Assembly (NCBI GenBank): GCA_016712415.1
Contig: JADJRC010000012.1
Coordinates: forward strand, 154,440 to 218,439
DNA length: 64,000 bases
Source of the DNA: Lewinellaceae bacterium
Lineage (GTDB): Bacteria; Bacteroidota; Bacteroidia; Chitinophagales; Saprospiraceae
Direction of reading: 5' to 3'
The translations under genes and the position numbers were made by a program. This document shows, in pieces, positions 1-10,210 of this stretch; position 1 is the first letter of the stretch; each line of letters begins with the position of its first letter. The notes below the pieces were generated by a model. That model saw nothing but the letters and a program-made list of their open reading frames with translations, did not search any database and was not told the DNA's origin.

Positions 1-1
1 G

Positions 2-3000
2 GCGCATTTTCAGACGTTCTCCATTGTAGACACAGAAGCGCCCACTTTTGTCGGCGTACAAACAGTCGTCAATCTTGAGGCGAACAACCAGAACGATGCG
101 CCGGCATGCGTCGCTCCGTTTACGGTTGCCTTGTCCGATGGAAATGTAATAGACAACTGCACCCCTTCCTTGCTGTCGTTTTTTGATATTTCCTATGTCA
201 TTCAATTCCCGGTAGGACTTCCCACGGCTCCGGTTGCCGGGTCGTCTGTAACGACGAACTTCCCGATTGGTACCTCTTTTGTGACTTTTACGGCGAAAGA
301 TCCCTGTGGTAATTCCAGCCAGATCACGATATCGGTACATGTTGACGACGTCGACGGACCGATTATCAACGAGCCTTTCGGTTTTACTTTCGGAAACAAC
401 CAAAACGTATGCGGACAGACCTTTACGGTTCTGAACGCCACGGGCAACTGCGGTAACAACTTTTCCTGGTACCGTCCGTTCCTGGCCGATTTTGACTTCC
501 TGGACTGCTCGAATCACACCGTAACCGAAACGATCAGCGACCCAACGGTGCAAAGCGCCATCAACGTCTCTGCGCCATTTGTATATGTGAATCCGCCGGT
601 GTTCAGCGTGCACCCCACCACGTTCTTCCCGGTTGGCAACACAACGGTGACCTATACGGCAACAGATGCTGCAAACAATACCACTGTTTGCTCCTTTACG
701 GTAAAAGTGGTGGATACACAGGCGCCTGACATCAACTGTCCGGGTGCACAGACCCTGTCTATTTCTTCGGGTTGCAGCGGTGTTACGCTGGTGCCGAGTT
801 ATCTGAACGGTGTTCAGGTGACAGACAACTGTCCCAACAATATTACGCTGACGCAAATACCTGCCTCCGGTACGGTGCTTTCCAGCGTGGTCAGCCCTGT
901 TCAGGCAGGTCAAATGTTTGTGGTCAAGATCAAGGCTACCGACAACCAGATGAACAACCTGTCCGACTCCTGTACCTTCACGGTGACCCTGTTCGATGGC
1001 GATGCGCCGGTACCGGATCTGCCGATTTTGCCAAATATCACCAGTTTCTGCGGTAAAGACACCGTGGATGCTCCTTCGGCTACCGATTGCAATGGCAATA
1101 TGTTCGTCACGATCTACGGTACACCTTCCGTATCGGTGCTGGGTATCCTGCCTCCGCTGGTGCCCGGCGGACCGCCGCGTTACATTATTCCAAACGGTAA
1201 CTACGCTATAACATGGTCGTACACCGACCCGCAGAACAATACGACGACGCAGCTGCAAAGCGTTCAAATCTTCCTGGATAACATTCCTCCGATCGCCAAC
1301 TGTAAACCGCCGTTCTCTGTCAACCTGACTCCGGCAGGCGATTTTGCCCTGGCGATCAACCAGATCAACAACGGCAGCTTCGACCAGCACATGTGCGGAC
1401 CGGTTACGCTGACGCTGAATCCGGCAGTGTTAACCTGCGCAAACCTGAACACGCCAGCGAATGTGGCGCTCATCGTGACAGATGTCGCCGGCAACGTCGC
1501 GCAATGTGTAACACCTGTAACTGTACACGACATCACGGCGCCAGTACTGTCGCCTATCCCGGCCGATGTAACACTGGAGGCCTGTGCAACAATCCCGGCC
1601 CCGGCGAATATCACTGCCGTCGATGTGTGCGACCAAAACGTTGCCATCTCGTACAAGCAGGATACGACAGCGTTTACCAACGCCTATAAGTATACGATCC
1701 GCCGCACCTGGATTGCTACGGACGACTCCGGCAATTCCTCAACCGGCACACAAATGCTGACCATTCAGGATACACAGGCTCCCGTATTTGCGATTGCTAC
1801 ACCGGATACTATCACAGTGGTCACAGACCTGAATAATCTGGATTGCAAGGCAACCGTCACATTTGACGTCGAGCCATTTGTCAGCGATTGCGATTCCACG
1901 ACCCTGACGATTACCAATTCGCGAACCGGACAAGGCGCCAATTATTCAGAAGTGCTGTTAAAAGGTACCTATATCCTTCAATTTACGGCTAAGGATGGGA
2001 ATAACAATTCCTCAACCCATGTCATTACCGTGATTGTAAAAGATGGCACCAACCCGATCGCGGCATGTATCAACGGCGTTAGCGTAGCGTTGCAATCCTC
2101 CGGAACGGTTACGGTAACTTCGGCAAACATCAACGCCAACAGTTCTGATAACTGTACTGCACAACAAAACCTGATGCTGCAAATCCAGCGACTTGATCCG
2201 CTCGGCCCGATCACGAACAGCATCACGTTTGACTGTGACGATGCCGACGGCGTCACGCAACATCCAGTCAAACTGTACGTGGAAGACGAAGCGGGCAACG
2301 AATCAACCTGCGAAACCTATATCATCGTACAGGACAACGTGTTCCCCGAGATTACTTCCTGCCCTCCGCACAAAAAAGTGCAGTGTACCACGGACATTGA
2401 TCCGTCGGTTCAGGGTACGGCTACCGCCACCGACAACTGCACCGTCAGCTCGATTACGTTCATGGATTCGATCGACGCCGGAAGCGGCGATACCTGTTAC
2501 TTCGTTTACCGTACCTGGAAAGTACTTGACCAGGCCAGTAACCTGACCACCTGCGTACAAATATTCAGCGTTCAGGATACCGTGAAGCCGGTGTTGAGCG
2601 CTTATCCGCCCGACGATACGATAAGCTGTGCACAGGGCCTTCCCGCTCCGTCACTGATAACAGCCACCGATAACTGCACCCAAGATATCGTGGTTACCCT
2701 TCAACAAGATACCATCGATATTGCGCAGGGGCCCTGCGGCCAGTTCACCTATACCGTTGTGCGCACGCGTACGGCAGTAGATGACTGCGGCAATACGGAG
2801 GTTCACACACGCAAGATCAGGATTGTGGATAATGAAATACCACAATTCCTCGGCATGCCGGATACCATAACGGTGTCTTCAGCCGATTTCCCGCCGAACC
2901 TCAATTGTCTTGTACCTGTATCGCTCAACATCGGGCAATACCTGACAGACTGCGAACCGGATTCTATTATAGATGTGACCAATACCGCGCCTCATGGAAA

Positions 3001-5290
3001 CGGCGGGCTTGATATCGGCGGAGATTATGCGGTTGGAATCTATAACATCAAATTCACGGCAGTTGACGCTTGCGGCAACTCGAACATGGATTCCATTATT
3101 GTAAATGTGGTGGATAACAGTATTCCAACCGTTATCTGTAACAACAATGTAGTAATCTCGCTGGGCACCAATGGCGAAGCCACAATCATGGCCGACGATA
3201 TTGATCTCGGAAGCACCGACAACTGCGCAATCGATACCATGATCCTTTCCCAGGCTACCTTTGATTGTCAGGATCTCGGCGTCAACTCCGTAACCCTCAC
3301 CGTTGTAGACGTTAATGGAAACTCCAACTTCTGCACCGTGGATGTAAATGTCATGCTTGGCGTAAATGCGGGCTTCTCCCTGACCACAACCGGTACGCCG
3401 GAATCGTATTTCGGTTCGGATAACGGCTCCGCCACGGCAACAGCCACCGGTGGTTCCGGAACCTTCTCCTACGAGTGGAGCACCGGCGATACCACCAACG
3501 CTATCAGCGGCCTCGCCGCCGGAACGTACACCGTCACTGTGGTCGATGTACTGAACGGATGTTTGCAGGTCGATACAGCCATAGTCGAGCCGGGTGCCAA
3601 AATTACACTGACTGTCGGCAGCGCCGACGGATGCCAGGACCAGATTGTGTCAGTCCCGGTTACGGTTGATAATTTTATTAATGTAACAGGCTTCTCGTTT
3701 ACGCTGAACGTCAACGACCCGAACGTAGGTCTGATTCTTGGCCTGACGGCCGGTAGTGTTAACGCTGCAATCGATGATGACCTGAGCGCCAACCTGCTGG
3801 CAGGCAACAACCTCGGTATCTTCTGGTTCGACACAACCCTGACACTGCCCAATGGAACTGTTTTGTTCAATATTGATGTGCTCCTCGGCACTGCTGCTGT
3901 AGGCTCTGCCAGTCCGGTTGTCATTGCAAACGCTCCGGTAAGCCTCCAGTTTACCCAGGATAGCAGTGGCGTTGATGTAGTTACCGGTATGGTTGACATT
4001 GCCGACGGCTCGGTAGAAATTACCTGCGCCATCCCCGATCTCGAAATCGGCGGCGATGTACAAACCTGGAAAGTGCCGACACAGCCGGTGCCTGGAGTAG
4101 ACGTGTCGCTTACGGGTACCGTAACGGCCAACCAGACGACAGGCCTCGCCGGCACCTACCTGTTCGGCGTACCGGATAATGCCAATACCACGGTGAAATG
4201 CTTCAAGGAAACGGTCGGCAACGACGGTCTGACAGGTAGCGACGTACTGCTGATCAAGCGCCACGTGCTCATGATCCAGCCGCTGACCTCGCCGTACCAG
4301 TTTGTTGCAGCAGATGTAAGTGGAGAAGGCAACCTGTCGCTGCTCGACTATGCGCGCATTCAGGAAGTGGCGCTTGGAACCAAGCAACACATTACCGGTT
4401 CGCCGGACTGGAAGTTTATACCCAAGTCGTATATGTTCCCGTCGCCGAACCCCCTGAGCGTTCCATTCCCGGAGAGCATCAGCCACATGCCGGTCAATGT
4501 TGACTTCCTCGACGACGACTTTGTGGCAGTGCGCATGGGCGACGTAAACGGCAGCATCAACCCGAGCTTTACCAACGACGATATCGACGACCGCGCTGAA
4601 ACGTTCCACCTCCGTCTCGACGACCGCAATTACCGCATGGGTGAAACGATTGAGGTGCCTTTCAAGGCCGCCGCTAATTTCGTTGATCGCTCCGGTTACC
4701 AGTTGACCATCAACTTCGATCCCAAAGTATTTGAACTGGAGGGTATTGTTCCGGGCGTATTGCCTGAAATGGGCGACGCCAACTTCGGAACCTCACACCT
4801 GAATGCAGGTATGCTGACTACCTTGTGGGTAAGCGCAGAGCCGCTGACCGTTGCGGAAAACGAAGTGCTCTTTACGCTGAAATTCAAAGTACTGCGGAGT
4901 GGCTCTGCACTGTCTGAAGTGCTGCGCCCGGGTTCTGAAATCACGCGCACCGAAGCATACGACCGCGACGGCAATACGATGAAACTCGACTTCGAGTTCA
5001 TCCAGCCGCAAACAGGAAGTGAAGCCGCCAGTTTCGCACTCTATCAGAACCAGCCGAACCCGTTCAACCAGACCACCACGATCGGTTTCCGACTTCCGGA
5101 AGCCGGCCGCGCCGCCTTCCGCGTATTCAGCGCATCGGGCCAGCTGGTGAAAACGGTGGTAGGAAACTTTGAAAAAGGCTACAACGAGTTGAACTTCCGC
5201 CGCGAAGAATTCGGCGCACCTGGTGTTTACTACTACGAGATCGAAACGCCGACGCATGGCGATCGCAAAAAGATGATTTTGATTGATTAA
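2..5290 (+). CDS. Giant secreted HYR/cohesin/dockerin-like protein with T9SS type A sorting domain (5' partial)
   Basis: The reading frame is open from base 2, so the N-terminus lies outside the window; the apparent TTG start at 131 is not a real start. From 1 to about 3350 it is a series of HYR (hyalin-type) beta-sandwich repeats, each with CP, DNC and TYTATD-like signatures. About 3417-3590 is a SprB-like repeat (GGSGTFSYEWSTGD). About 3598-4020 resembles a cohesin domain. About 4217-4570 has two dockerin-like Ca-binding segments (GNDGLTGSDVLLIKR and VSGEGNLSLLDYARI) plus GDVNGS. About 4600-5000 is a second cohesin-like module. The last ~85 residues match a T9SS type A C-terminal domain (LYQNQPNPFNQTT, GVYYYEI). 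It is probably exported by the Por/Gld machinery encoded at 22.5-28.5 kb and displayed on the cell surface. Domain names come from motif reading, not from a profile search. Confidence 0.85.
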   Translation, partial: AHFQTFSIVDTEAPTFVGVQTVVNLEANNQNDAPACVAPFTVALSDGNVIDNCTPSLLSFFDISYVIQFPVGLPTAPVAGSSVTTNFPIGTSFVTFTAKDPCGNSSQITISVHVDDVDGPIINEPFGFTFGNNQNVCGQTFTVLNATGNCGNNFSWYRPFLADFDFLDCSNHTVTETISDPTVQSAINVSAPFVYVNPPVFSVHPTTFFPVGNTTVTYTATDAANNTTVCSFTVKVVDTQAPDINCPGAQTLSISSGCSGVTLVPSYLNGVQVTDNCPNNITLTQIPASGTVLSSVVSPVQAGQMFVVKIKATDNQMNNLSDSCTFTVTLFDGDAPVPDLPILPNITSFCGKDTVDAPSATDCNGNMFVTIYGTPSVSVLGILPPLVPGGPPRYIIPNGNYAITWSYTDPQNNTTTQLQSVQIFLDNIPPIANCKPPFSVNLTPAGDFALAINQINNGSFDQHMCGPVTLTLNPAVLTCANLNTPANVALIVTDVAGNVAQCVTPVTVHDITAPVLSPIPADVTLEACATIPAPANITAVDVCDQNVAISYKQDTTAFTNAYKYTIRRTWIATDDSGNSSTGTQMLTIQDTQAPVFAIATPDTITVVTDLNNLDCKATVTFDVEPFVSDCDSTTLTITNSRTGQGANYSEVLLKGTYILQFTAKDGNNNSSTHVITVIVKDGTNPIAACINGVSVALQSSGTVTVTSANINANSSDNCTAQQNLMLQIQRLDPLGPITNSITFDCDDADGVTQHPVKLYVEDEAGNESTCETYIIVQDNVFPEITSCPPHKKVQCTTDIDPSVQGTATATDNCTVSSITFMDSIDAGSGDTCYFVYRTWKVLDQASNLTTCVQIFSVQDTVKPVLSAYPPDDTISCAQGLPAPSLITATDNCTQDIVVTLQQDTIDIAQGPCGQFTYTVVRTRTAVDDCGNTEVHTRKIRIVDNEIPQFLGMPDTITVSSADFPPNLNCLVPVSLNIGQYLTDCEPDSIIDVTNTAPHGNGGLDIGGDYAVGIYNIKFTAVDACGNSNMDSIIVNVVDNSIPTVICNNNVVISLGTNGEATIMADDIDLGSTDNCAIDTMILSQATFDCQDLGVNSVTLTVVDVNGNSNFCTVDVNVMLGVNAGFSLTTTGTPESYFGSDNGSATATATGGSGTFSYEWSTGDTTNAISGLAAGTYTVTVVDVLNGCLQVDTAIVEPGAKITLTVGSADGCQDQIVSVPVTVDNFINVTGFSFTLNVNDPNVGLILGLTAGSVNAAIDDDLSANLLAGNNLGIFWFDTTLTLPNGTVLFNIDVLLGTAAVGSASPVVIANAPVSLQFTQDSSGVDVVTGMVDIADGSVEITCAIPDLEIGGDVQTWKVPTQPVPGVDVSLTGTVTANQTTGLAGTYLFGVPDNANTTVKCFKETVGNDGLTGSDVLLIKRHVLMIQPLTSPYQFVAADVSGEGNLSLLDYARIQEVALGTKQHITGSPDWKFIPKSYMFPSPNPLSVPFPESISHMPVNVDFLDDDFVAVRMGDVNGSINPSFTNDDIDDRAETFHLRLDDRNYRMGETIEVPFKAAANFVDRSGYQLTINFDPKVFELEGIVPGVLPEMGDANFGTSHLNAGMLTTLWVSAEPLTVAENEVLFTLKFKVLRSGSALSEVLRPGSEITRTEAYDRDGNTMKLDFEFIQPQTGSEAASFALYQNQPNPFNQTTTIGFRLPEAGRAAFRVFSASGQLVKTVVGNFEKGYNELNFRREEFGAPGVYYYEIETPTHGDRKKMILID

Positions 5291-5307
5291 TAAAACAACT
5301 TCTCCTG

Positions 5308-5349
5308 CTTCTCCGAAGGAAATGTGCTGCGCGCATACCTTTGGAGAAG
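5308..5349 (+). terminator. Stem-loop between the two giant surface genes
   Basis: CTTCTCCGAAGG at 5308-5319 pairs with CCTTTGGAGAAG at 5338-5349, a 12-bp stem with one G-U pair, followed about 12 bases later by a GGGCTTTTAATTTT stretch. It lies between the stop of the first giant gene and the ATG of the second. It may be a partial terminator or a structured leader of the downstream gene; the T-run is not directly at the stem. Confidence 0.45.
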
Positions 5350-5379
5350 CGCCGGGGAAGGGCTTTTAATTTTAAAACC

Positions 5380-8300
5380 ATGAGAAATATTCTATTAATC
5401 CTGATCTTCTTTGCATCGCTTGTTTGTTCAAATAAAGCATCAGCACAGACGGTTATTCTAAAAACTGATACAGTCTCAGTGGACTGTGCATCATCCGACA
5501 CCTTTTTGGTGCCGATACGGGTGTCCGATTTTACCAGTATCGGCTCGTTCCAGTTCACGCTGATGTGGGACACGAGTCGCCTGGATTATGCCTATACTAC
5601 GCCGCTTAACCCGGTCTTTCTTGGCCCCGGTGTTGATGTGGGCTTTGACACGGTGACATTTATTAACCAGGGAAAGATGACCTTCATCTGGACCAACTCC
5701 AACGGAGGCTCGGCTCCCGACAGTTCGGTTGTTTTTTCAGTGGCTTTCCGCCGAATCGGCGGGCCTTTTGCCCCTGTCATGTTTGCCAATGCACCGGCAG
5801 TCATCGAAGTCGCCAATGAAAGTGGCGATATTTTGTCGTTTATGACCATGTCCGGAGGGATAAAGCCCATCGACAACGAAGGCCCAACGATCACCTGCCC
5901 GGCCAATGTCACGGTACAAGGCGGTGGAGCGGTTCCGGTAAATGGCATTGCGCCGCAAAGTATCACCGACAACTGCGCCCCTGTGGCCAGCGTCGGCTGG
6001 TCGTCGGCCGGTGCGTCTGTTGTGAATGCACCCGGCGACCCGGATGCAAGCGGCGCGCCGTTCAACATCGGCACTTCAACCGTAACGTATTCGGCAACCG
6101 ATGTAGGCGGAATAACTTCCACCTGCTCGTTTACCGTAACGGTTGAACTGTCCATCACCAGCGATACCCTGACTATTATTGCAGCAAATGCCATTACTTC
6201 CTGCAACCAAACGGTCTCTATCGATATCACGGCGCTGAACTTTGACTCACTGGGTTCGCTCCAGTTTTCGATGGGCTGGGACCCACTGGTACTCCAATTC
6301 AGTTCTGTAAGCAACTTCAATCCCGCGCTGCAACTTTCAGCATCCGACTTTGGTACTTCCCAAAGCGCCAGCGGCTTCTTGTCGTTTCTCTGGACAACCA
6401 ACGCTTCTGAAGGCACTTCTTTGCCTCCGGGGGCTGTATTGTTTACGCTTAACCTGAATGTGATCAGCGGCGGAGGCACCAACTCCGGGATTGTTTTCGG
6501 TGATGTGCCGAGTGTGCGGGAGGCCTATTCCAACGCATCCGGCAGCCCGGAAGAGATTCCGGCGAACTGGATCAATGGTTCTGTGGGCGTGGTCGACAAT
6601 ATACCGCCTATTCTTTCCTGCCCGGCAAATGTGGCGGTCGACCTGCCAAACGGCAACTCGAATGTTCAGGTGAGTGACCTGGAACCGACGGCATTGCTCG
6701 ACAACTGCGGCGGTAACGTCAACCTGGCATACGTACAGACCGGCGCAACCCCCGGACAAGGATCCGGAGATGCCAACGGCTTGTTCAACCCGGGCGTTAC
6801 CACGGTAACCTATACCGCAACCGATCAGGCGGGTAATACAAGTTCCTGCTCTTTTTCGGTTACGGTAAATGCCAACGGTGCACTGACTCTTTTGATTGAT
6901 ACAGTCGGTGTCGATTGCCAGGGCGCCGGAGCGCAAATCGCAGTAAATCTTTTTGTAGAAAACTGGGAAGATATCGTTGGCCTGCAGTTCAATGTGAACT
7001 GGGACCAAACGGTGCTCCAGTTTGACACCGTGAACAACGCTTTCCCCGGCCTCAACCTGTCGCCCGGCGATTTCAACTTCAATACTACATCGGATGGCAT
7101 GCTGTCGTTTTTTGCAGGCGGCCCAGGCAGCAACTGGCCGCAAATTCCAAACGGCGGCACCTTTTTCACCCTGTATTTTACAGTGCTGAACCCGGCAGCC
7201 ACCACCGATATCGGCTTTTTCGGCTTTATCGAAGCAATCAACAGCTCGATCAATACGGTACCGGTCGTTACGGTAAACGGCTTCTTCCAGCAGGGTAACG
7301 ATACTTCTCCGCCGGATGTAACTTGCCCGGCCGATATTACGGTAGACGCCGTAGCCAATGAATGTAATGCCAACGTAAACGTTCCGTTGCCCACTGCAAC
7401 AGATGCCTGTAGCGGTGTCGATTCTATTTTCCGGGACCCGGCAGGCAACGTTTTTAATGTCGGAGCAACCGTTGTGGTGTATACCGTAACGGATAGCGCA
7501 GGCAATGTTGCGACCTGCTCGTTCACAATCAACGTGGTAGAGAACAACCCGCCCCAAATTATCTGCCCGCCCAATGTTACGGATGTCGCTTCAGGATTTT
7601 CCTGTTCCAAAATGGTAAATTGGCAAGACCCTTTGGCCTCGGATGCATGTGGACAGACTGATCTGACCGTTACGTCCAATTACAATCAGGACAGTATTTT
7701 CCCGGTTGGTCAGACGCTGGTGATTTATACCGTAGTGGACGGATCGGGCAATACAGCCATGTGTAACTTCCTGGTAACGGTACAAGACACGGCTGCGCCT
7801 GTTATTGTTTGCCCCGACGACCTGACGGTCGCCCCCGACGGCGGTGCAGGATGCACAGCGGTAGTACCGTTTGCCGTTACGGCATTCGACAACTGCGACC
7901 AGGACATCCAACTGATCGGGTCGGCCGCCTCCAACGATACTTTTTCTCCGGGTAATACGACGGTTATGTTTGAAGCGCTGGACGATTTCAACAACAGCGC
8001 CACCTGTTCATTCGTCATTACGGTGCTCGACGACGTGCCGCCGACCATCTCCTGTCCGGATTCTATCCTGATGTCTGCAGCAGCGGATACCTGCGGTGCA
8101 TTCCCGGTGTGGTCCAATGTTACGGCTGCCGACGACTGTACCGCAAACGTTACGGCAACCTCGGCTTTTCAGTCGGGCGAATTCTTCGGAATCGGCGTCA
8201 CTTCTGTCGTATACACGGCCATGGACGGCGCAGGCAACACCTCGACCTGTAGTTTCACGGTAACGGTGACGGAGGCTGTTCCGCCGATCATCCTCGGCTG

Positions 8301-10113
8301 TCCCCTCGACCGGCTCATCGCGCTGCCACCCGGCAAGTGTGATACCATCGTCTTTTGGGATACACCGATTGCTACGGACAACTGTGCCCTGGACACCTTC
8401 GGAGCCGATTTTGCTCCGGGTTCAGTATTCCAGGCAGGCACAACAGTGGTGACCTATACCGCCCTCGACATTGCAGGCAACACTTCGGTTTGTACCTTCA
8501 ATGTCGTCGCACTCGACCAGATAGCGCCCGAACTGAACAACTGCCCGCTTGATATCCCTCCCATCAATGCGAGCCCTTGCGGGCAAACAGTGACCTGGGA
8601 CCCGCCTACGGCGACAGATAACTGCACGCCGCAGGATGAACTGGTCATTACCTCTTCCCAACTGCCGGGAAGCGTATTCCTGAACGGCACAACAGAGGTC
8701 GTATACTATGTTCAGGATGCCAGCGGGAATTACGATTCCTGTATGTTCAAGGTTACGATCATTGCCAACCAGCAACCCGGTTTTGACAGTGTGCCGCAAA
8801 ACCAGACCCTGAATGGCTGTGCACAATCGGCAACCTGGACGCCGCCTACACCAGTGGGCTTGTGCGCAGTGGATACCCTGTATTCCAACTATGCACCCGG
8901 CGATACTTTTTATCTGGGTACTACCACGGTGACCTATACTGCCGTCGATTCCCTGGGTATGTCGGTCAGCGCTTCGTTCACAATCATGGTTGTGGATAAC
9001 GAACCGCCGCAAATCATCTGTCCGGAAGGACCCGTAGTCGTCAGCATAGGCGGCAGCATCATCTCCGATCCCGACGAATTCCTGTTCAGTGTGGAATCGT
9101 TAAGCGGATGTACCGGTATCATGCTGGAATTCGACCAACCGGCTGTATCTGATAATTGCGGTTTGGAATCGTACACCCAGACGGCCGGTATGGCGCCGGG
9201 CAGTATAATGGCCATCGGCCTGGACACCCTGGTTTTTACGGCTGTCGATTCGTCGGGCAACAGCACTCCCTGTTCTATTGCGGTTGAAGTACAGGGATTC
9301 CCTGAATTGATATTGACTGCTGTTCCGCAATTGGGCTGCCTGAACGATACCGTGATCATTACCGCCACCCCGTTGCCCGGTGCAACGTATACCTGGACCG
9401 GTCCGCAGGGGCAGTTCCCGACGACCAACCAGATATTGATTCCGAGCTTCGCCGAAGCCAACGAGGGGGTTTACTCCGCCTCTGCAACCATTAATGGCTG
9501 CCAGATACCGGCTGGTTCGGTTACGGTAAACCTGGCCAGCGCGCCGGATGCAGTCGACGACACTGGCTTCTTTATTGATCCCGGAACGACGGACACCTTC
9601 AATATCCTGGATAACGACGTACTGGTGCCATTTTCCGATTACAGTATCACAGAAGTGGGAGATTTGAATGGCCTGACCAACCTGGGCAACGGGACGTTTT
9701 CTTTCGAGGCGCCTGAAGAGGGCGGGGTTTATTCCTTCCTCTACGAGGTTTGTTCCAAATCGTGTCCCGATCTGTGTGATATGGCGCTTGTTACGATAAG
9801 AGTGGTGAGCAATGAAAGCTGCTCATTTATTCCCAATATCATCACACCGAATGGCGATGTGGCGAACGACTGGCTTGAAATCCCCTGTCTGAATTCCGGG
9901 CTGTACCGCGACAACTCGATCGTGATTTTCAACCAATGGGGTGATAAAGTGTACGAGATGAATGGGTACGACAACAACGACCCGGCCAAACGATGGGAGG
10001 GTACACTCAACGGCGAACCCGGAAAAGACCTGCCCGATGGCGTATACTTCTATATTTTCAGACCAGACGCCAATGAACCGGTCATTAAAGGTTTTGTGGA
10101 AATATTCCGTTGA
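5380..10113 (+). CDS. Giant secreted cohesin/HYR-repeat protein with T9SS type B (CHU_C-like) sorting domain
   Basis: The protein has 1577 residues from the ATG at 5380. An in-frame TTG 13 codons upstream is ignored because the ATG opens a clean signal peptide ending SNKASAQ. After the signal, three cohesin-like modules (about 5449-5870, 6155-6590, 6877-7290) alternate with two HYR repeats. Eight more HYR-type repeats follow to about 9290, the seventh degenerate. Then comes an Ig/PKD-like domain (about 9297-9540), a further beta domain (about 9541-9810), and a C-terminal T9SS type B domain with FIPNIITPNGD, IFNQWGDKVYE and LPDGVYFYIF. Such proteins are exported by T9SS and usually depend on a PorP/SprF partner, which is the next gene. 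It is probably an adhesin or gliding filament-like protein; no catalytic domain is seen. Confidence 0.88.
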   Translation: MRNILLILIFFASLVCSNKASAQTVILKTDTVSVDCASSDTFLVPIRVSDFTSIGSFQFTLMWDTSRLDYAYTTPLNPVFLGPGVDVGFDTVTFINQGKMTFIWTNSNGGSAPDSSVVFSVAFRRIGGPFAPVMFANAPAVIEVANESGDILSFMTMSGGIKPIDNEGPTITCPANVTVQGGGAVPVNGIAPQSITDNCAPVASVGWSSAGASVVNAPGDPDASGAPFNIGTSTVTYSATDVGGITSTCSFTVTVELSITSDTLTIIAANAITSCNQTVSIDITALNFDSLGSLQFSMGWDPLVLQFSSVSNFNPALQLSASDFGTSQSASGFLSFLWTTNASEGTSLPPGAVLFTLNLNVISGGGTNSGIVFGDVPSVREAYSNASGSPEEIPANWINGSVGVVDNIPPILSCPANVAVDLPNGNSNVQVSDLEPTALLDNCGGNVNLAYVQTGATPGQGSGDANGLFNPGVTTVTYTATDQAGNTSSCSFSVTVNANGALTLLIDTVGVDCQGAGAQIAVNLFVENWEDIVGLQFNVNWDQTVLQFDTVNNAFPGLNLSPGDFNFNTTSDGMLSFFAGGPGSNWPQIPNGGTFFTLYFTVLNPAATTDIGFFGFIEAINSSINTVPVVTVNGFFQQGNDTSPPDVTCPADITVDAVANECNANVNVPLPTATDACSGVDSIFRDPAGNVFNVGATVVVYTVTDSAGNVATCSFTINVVENNPPQIICPPNVTDVASGFSCSKMVNWQDPLASDACGQTDLTVTSNYNQDSIFPVGQTLVIYTVVDGSGNTAMCNFLVTVQDTAAPVIVCPDDLTVAPDGGAGCTAVVPFAVTAFDNCDQDIQLIGSAASNDTFSPGNTTVMFEALDDFNNSATCSFVITVLDDVPPTISCPDSILMSAAADTCGAFPVWSNVTAADDCTANVTATSAFQSGEFFGIGVTSVVYTAMDGAGNTSTCSFTVTVTEAVPPIILGCPLDRLIALPPGKCDTIVFWDTPIATDNCALDTFGADFAPGSVFQAGTTVVTYTALDIAGNTSVCTFNVVALDQIAPELNNCPLDIPPINASPCGQTVTWDPPTATDNCTPQDELVITSSQLPGSVFLNGTTEVVYYVQDASGNYDSCMFKVTIIANQQPGFDSVPQNQTLNGCAQSATWTPPTPVGLCAVDTLYSNYAPGDTFYLGTTTVTYTAVDSLGMSVSASFTIMVVDNEPPQIICPEGPVVVSIGGSIISDPDEFLFSVESLSGCTGIMLEFDQPAVSDNCGLESYTQTAGMAPGSIMAIGLDTLVFTAVDSSGNSTPCSIAVEVQGFPELILTAVPQLGCLNDTVIITATPLPGATYTWTGPQGQFPTTNQILIPSFAEANEGVYSASATINGCQIPAGSVTVNLASAPDAVDDTGFFIDPGTTDTFNILDNDVLVPFSDYSITEVGDLNGLTNLGNGTFSFEAPEEGGVYSFLYEVCSKSCPDLCDMALVTIRVVSNESCSFIPNIITPNGDVANDWLEIPCLNSGLYRDNSIVIFNQWGDKVYEMNGYDNNDPAKRWEGTLNGEPGKDLPDGVYFYIFRPDANEPVIKGFVEIFR

Positions 10114-10120
10114 TCGTGAA

Positions 10121-10179
10121 GTTGAGCACACAAGGGAAGGCTGGGTTTGTCTTCACCCAGCCTTCCCCACCCGCTCAAC
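10121..10179 (+). terminator. Long intergenic stem-loop
   Basis: A perfect 13-bp stem pairs GGGAAGGCTGGGT (10134-10146) with ACCCAGCCTTCCC (10155-10167) around an 8-base loop. An outer stem of GTTGAG (10121-10126) with CTCAAC (10174-10179) extends it. No T-run follows, so it may be an mRNA-stabilising or attenuating hairpin between the giant gene and the SprF-like gene rather than a classic terminator. Confidence 0.5.
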
Positions 10180-10210
10180 CCTTCTCAACCTTCTAAACAT
10201 ATCAGTTCAG

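Noticed and set aside
7300..9290. Regularly spaced repeats resembling an array
   Set aside because: They are protein-level HYR repeats of ~80 codons with diverged DNA, not a CRISPR array.
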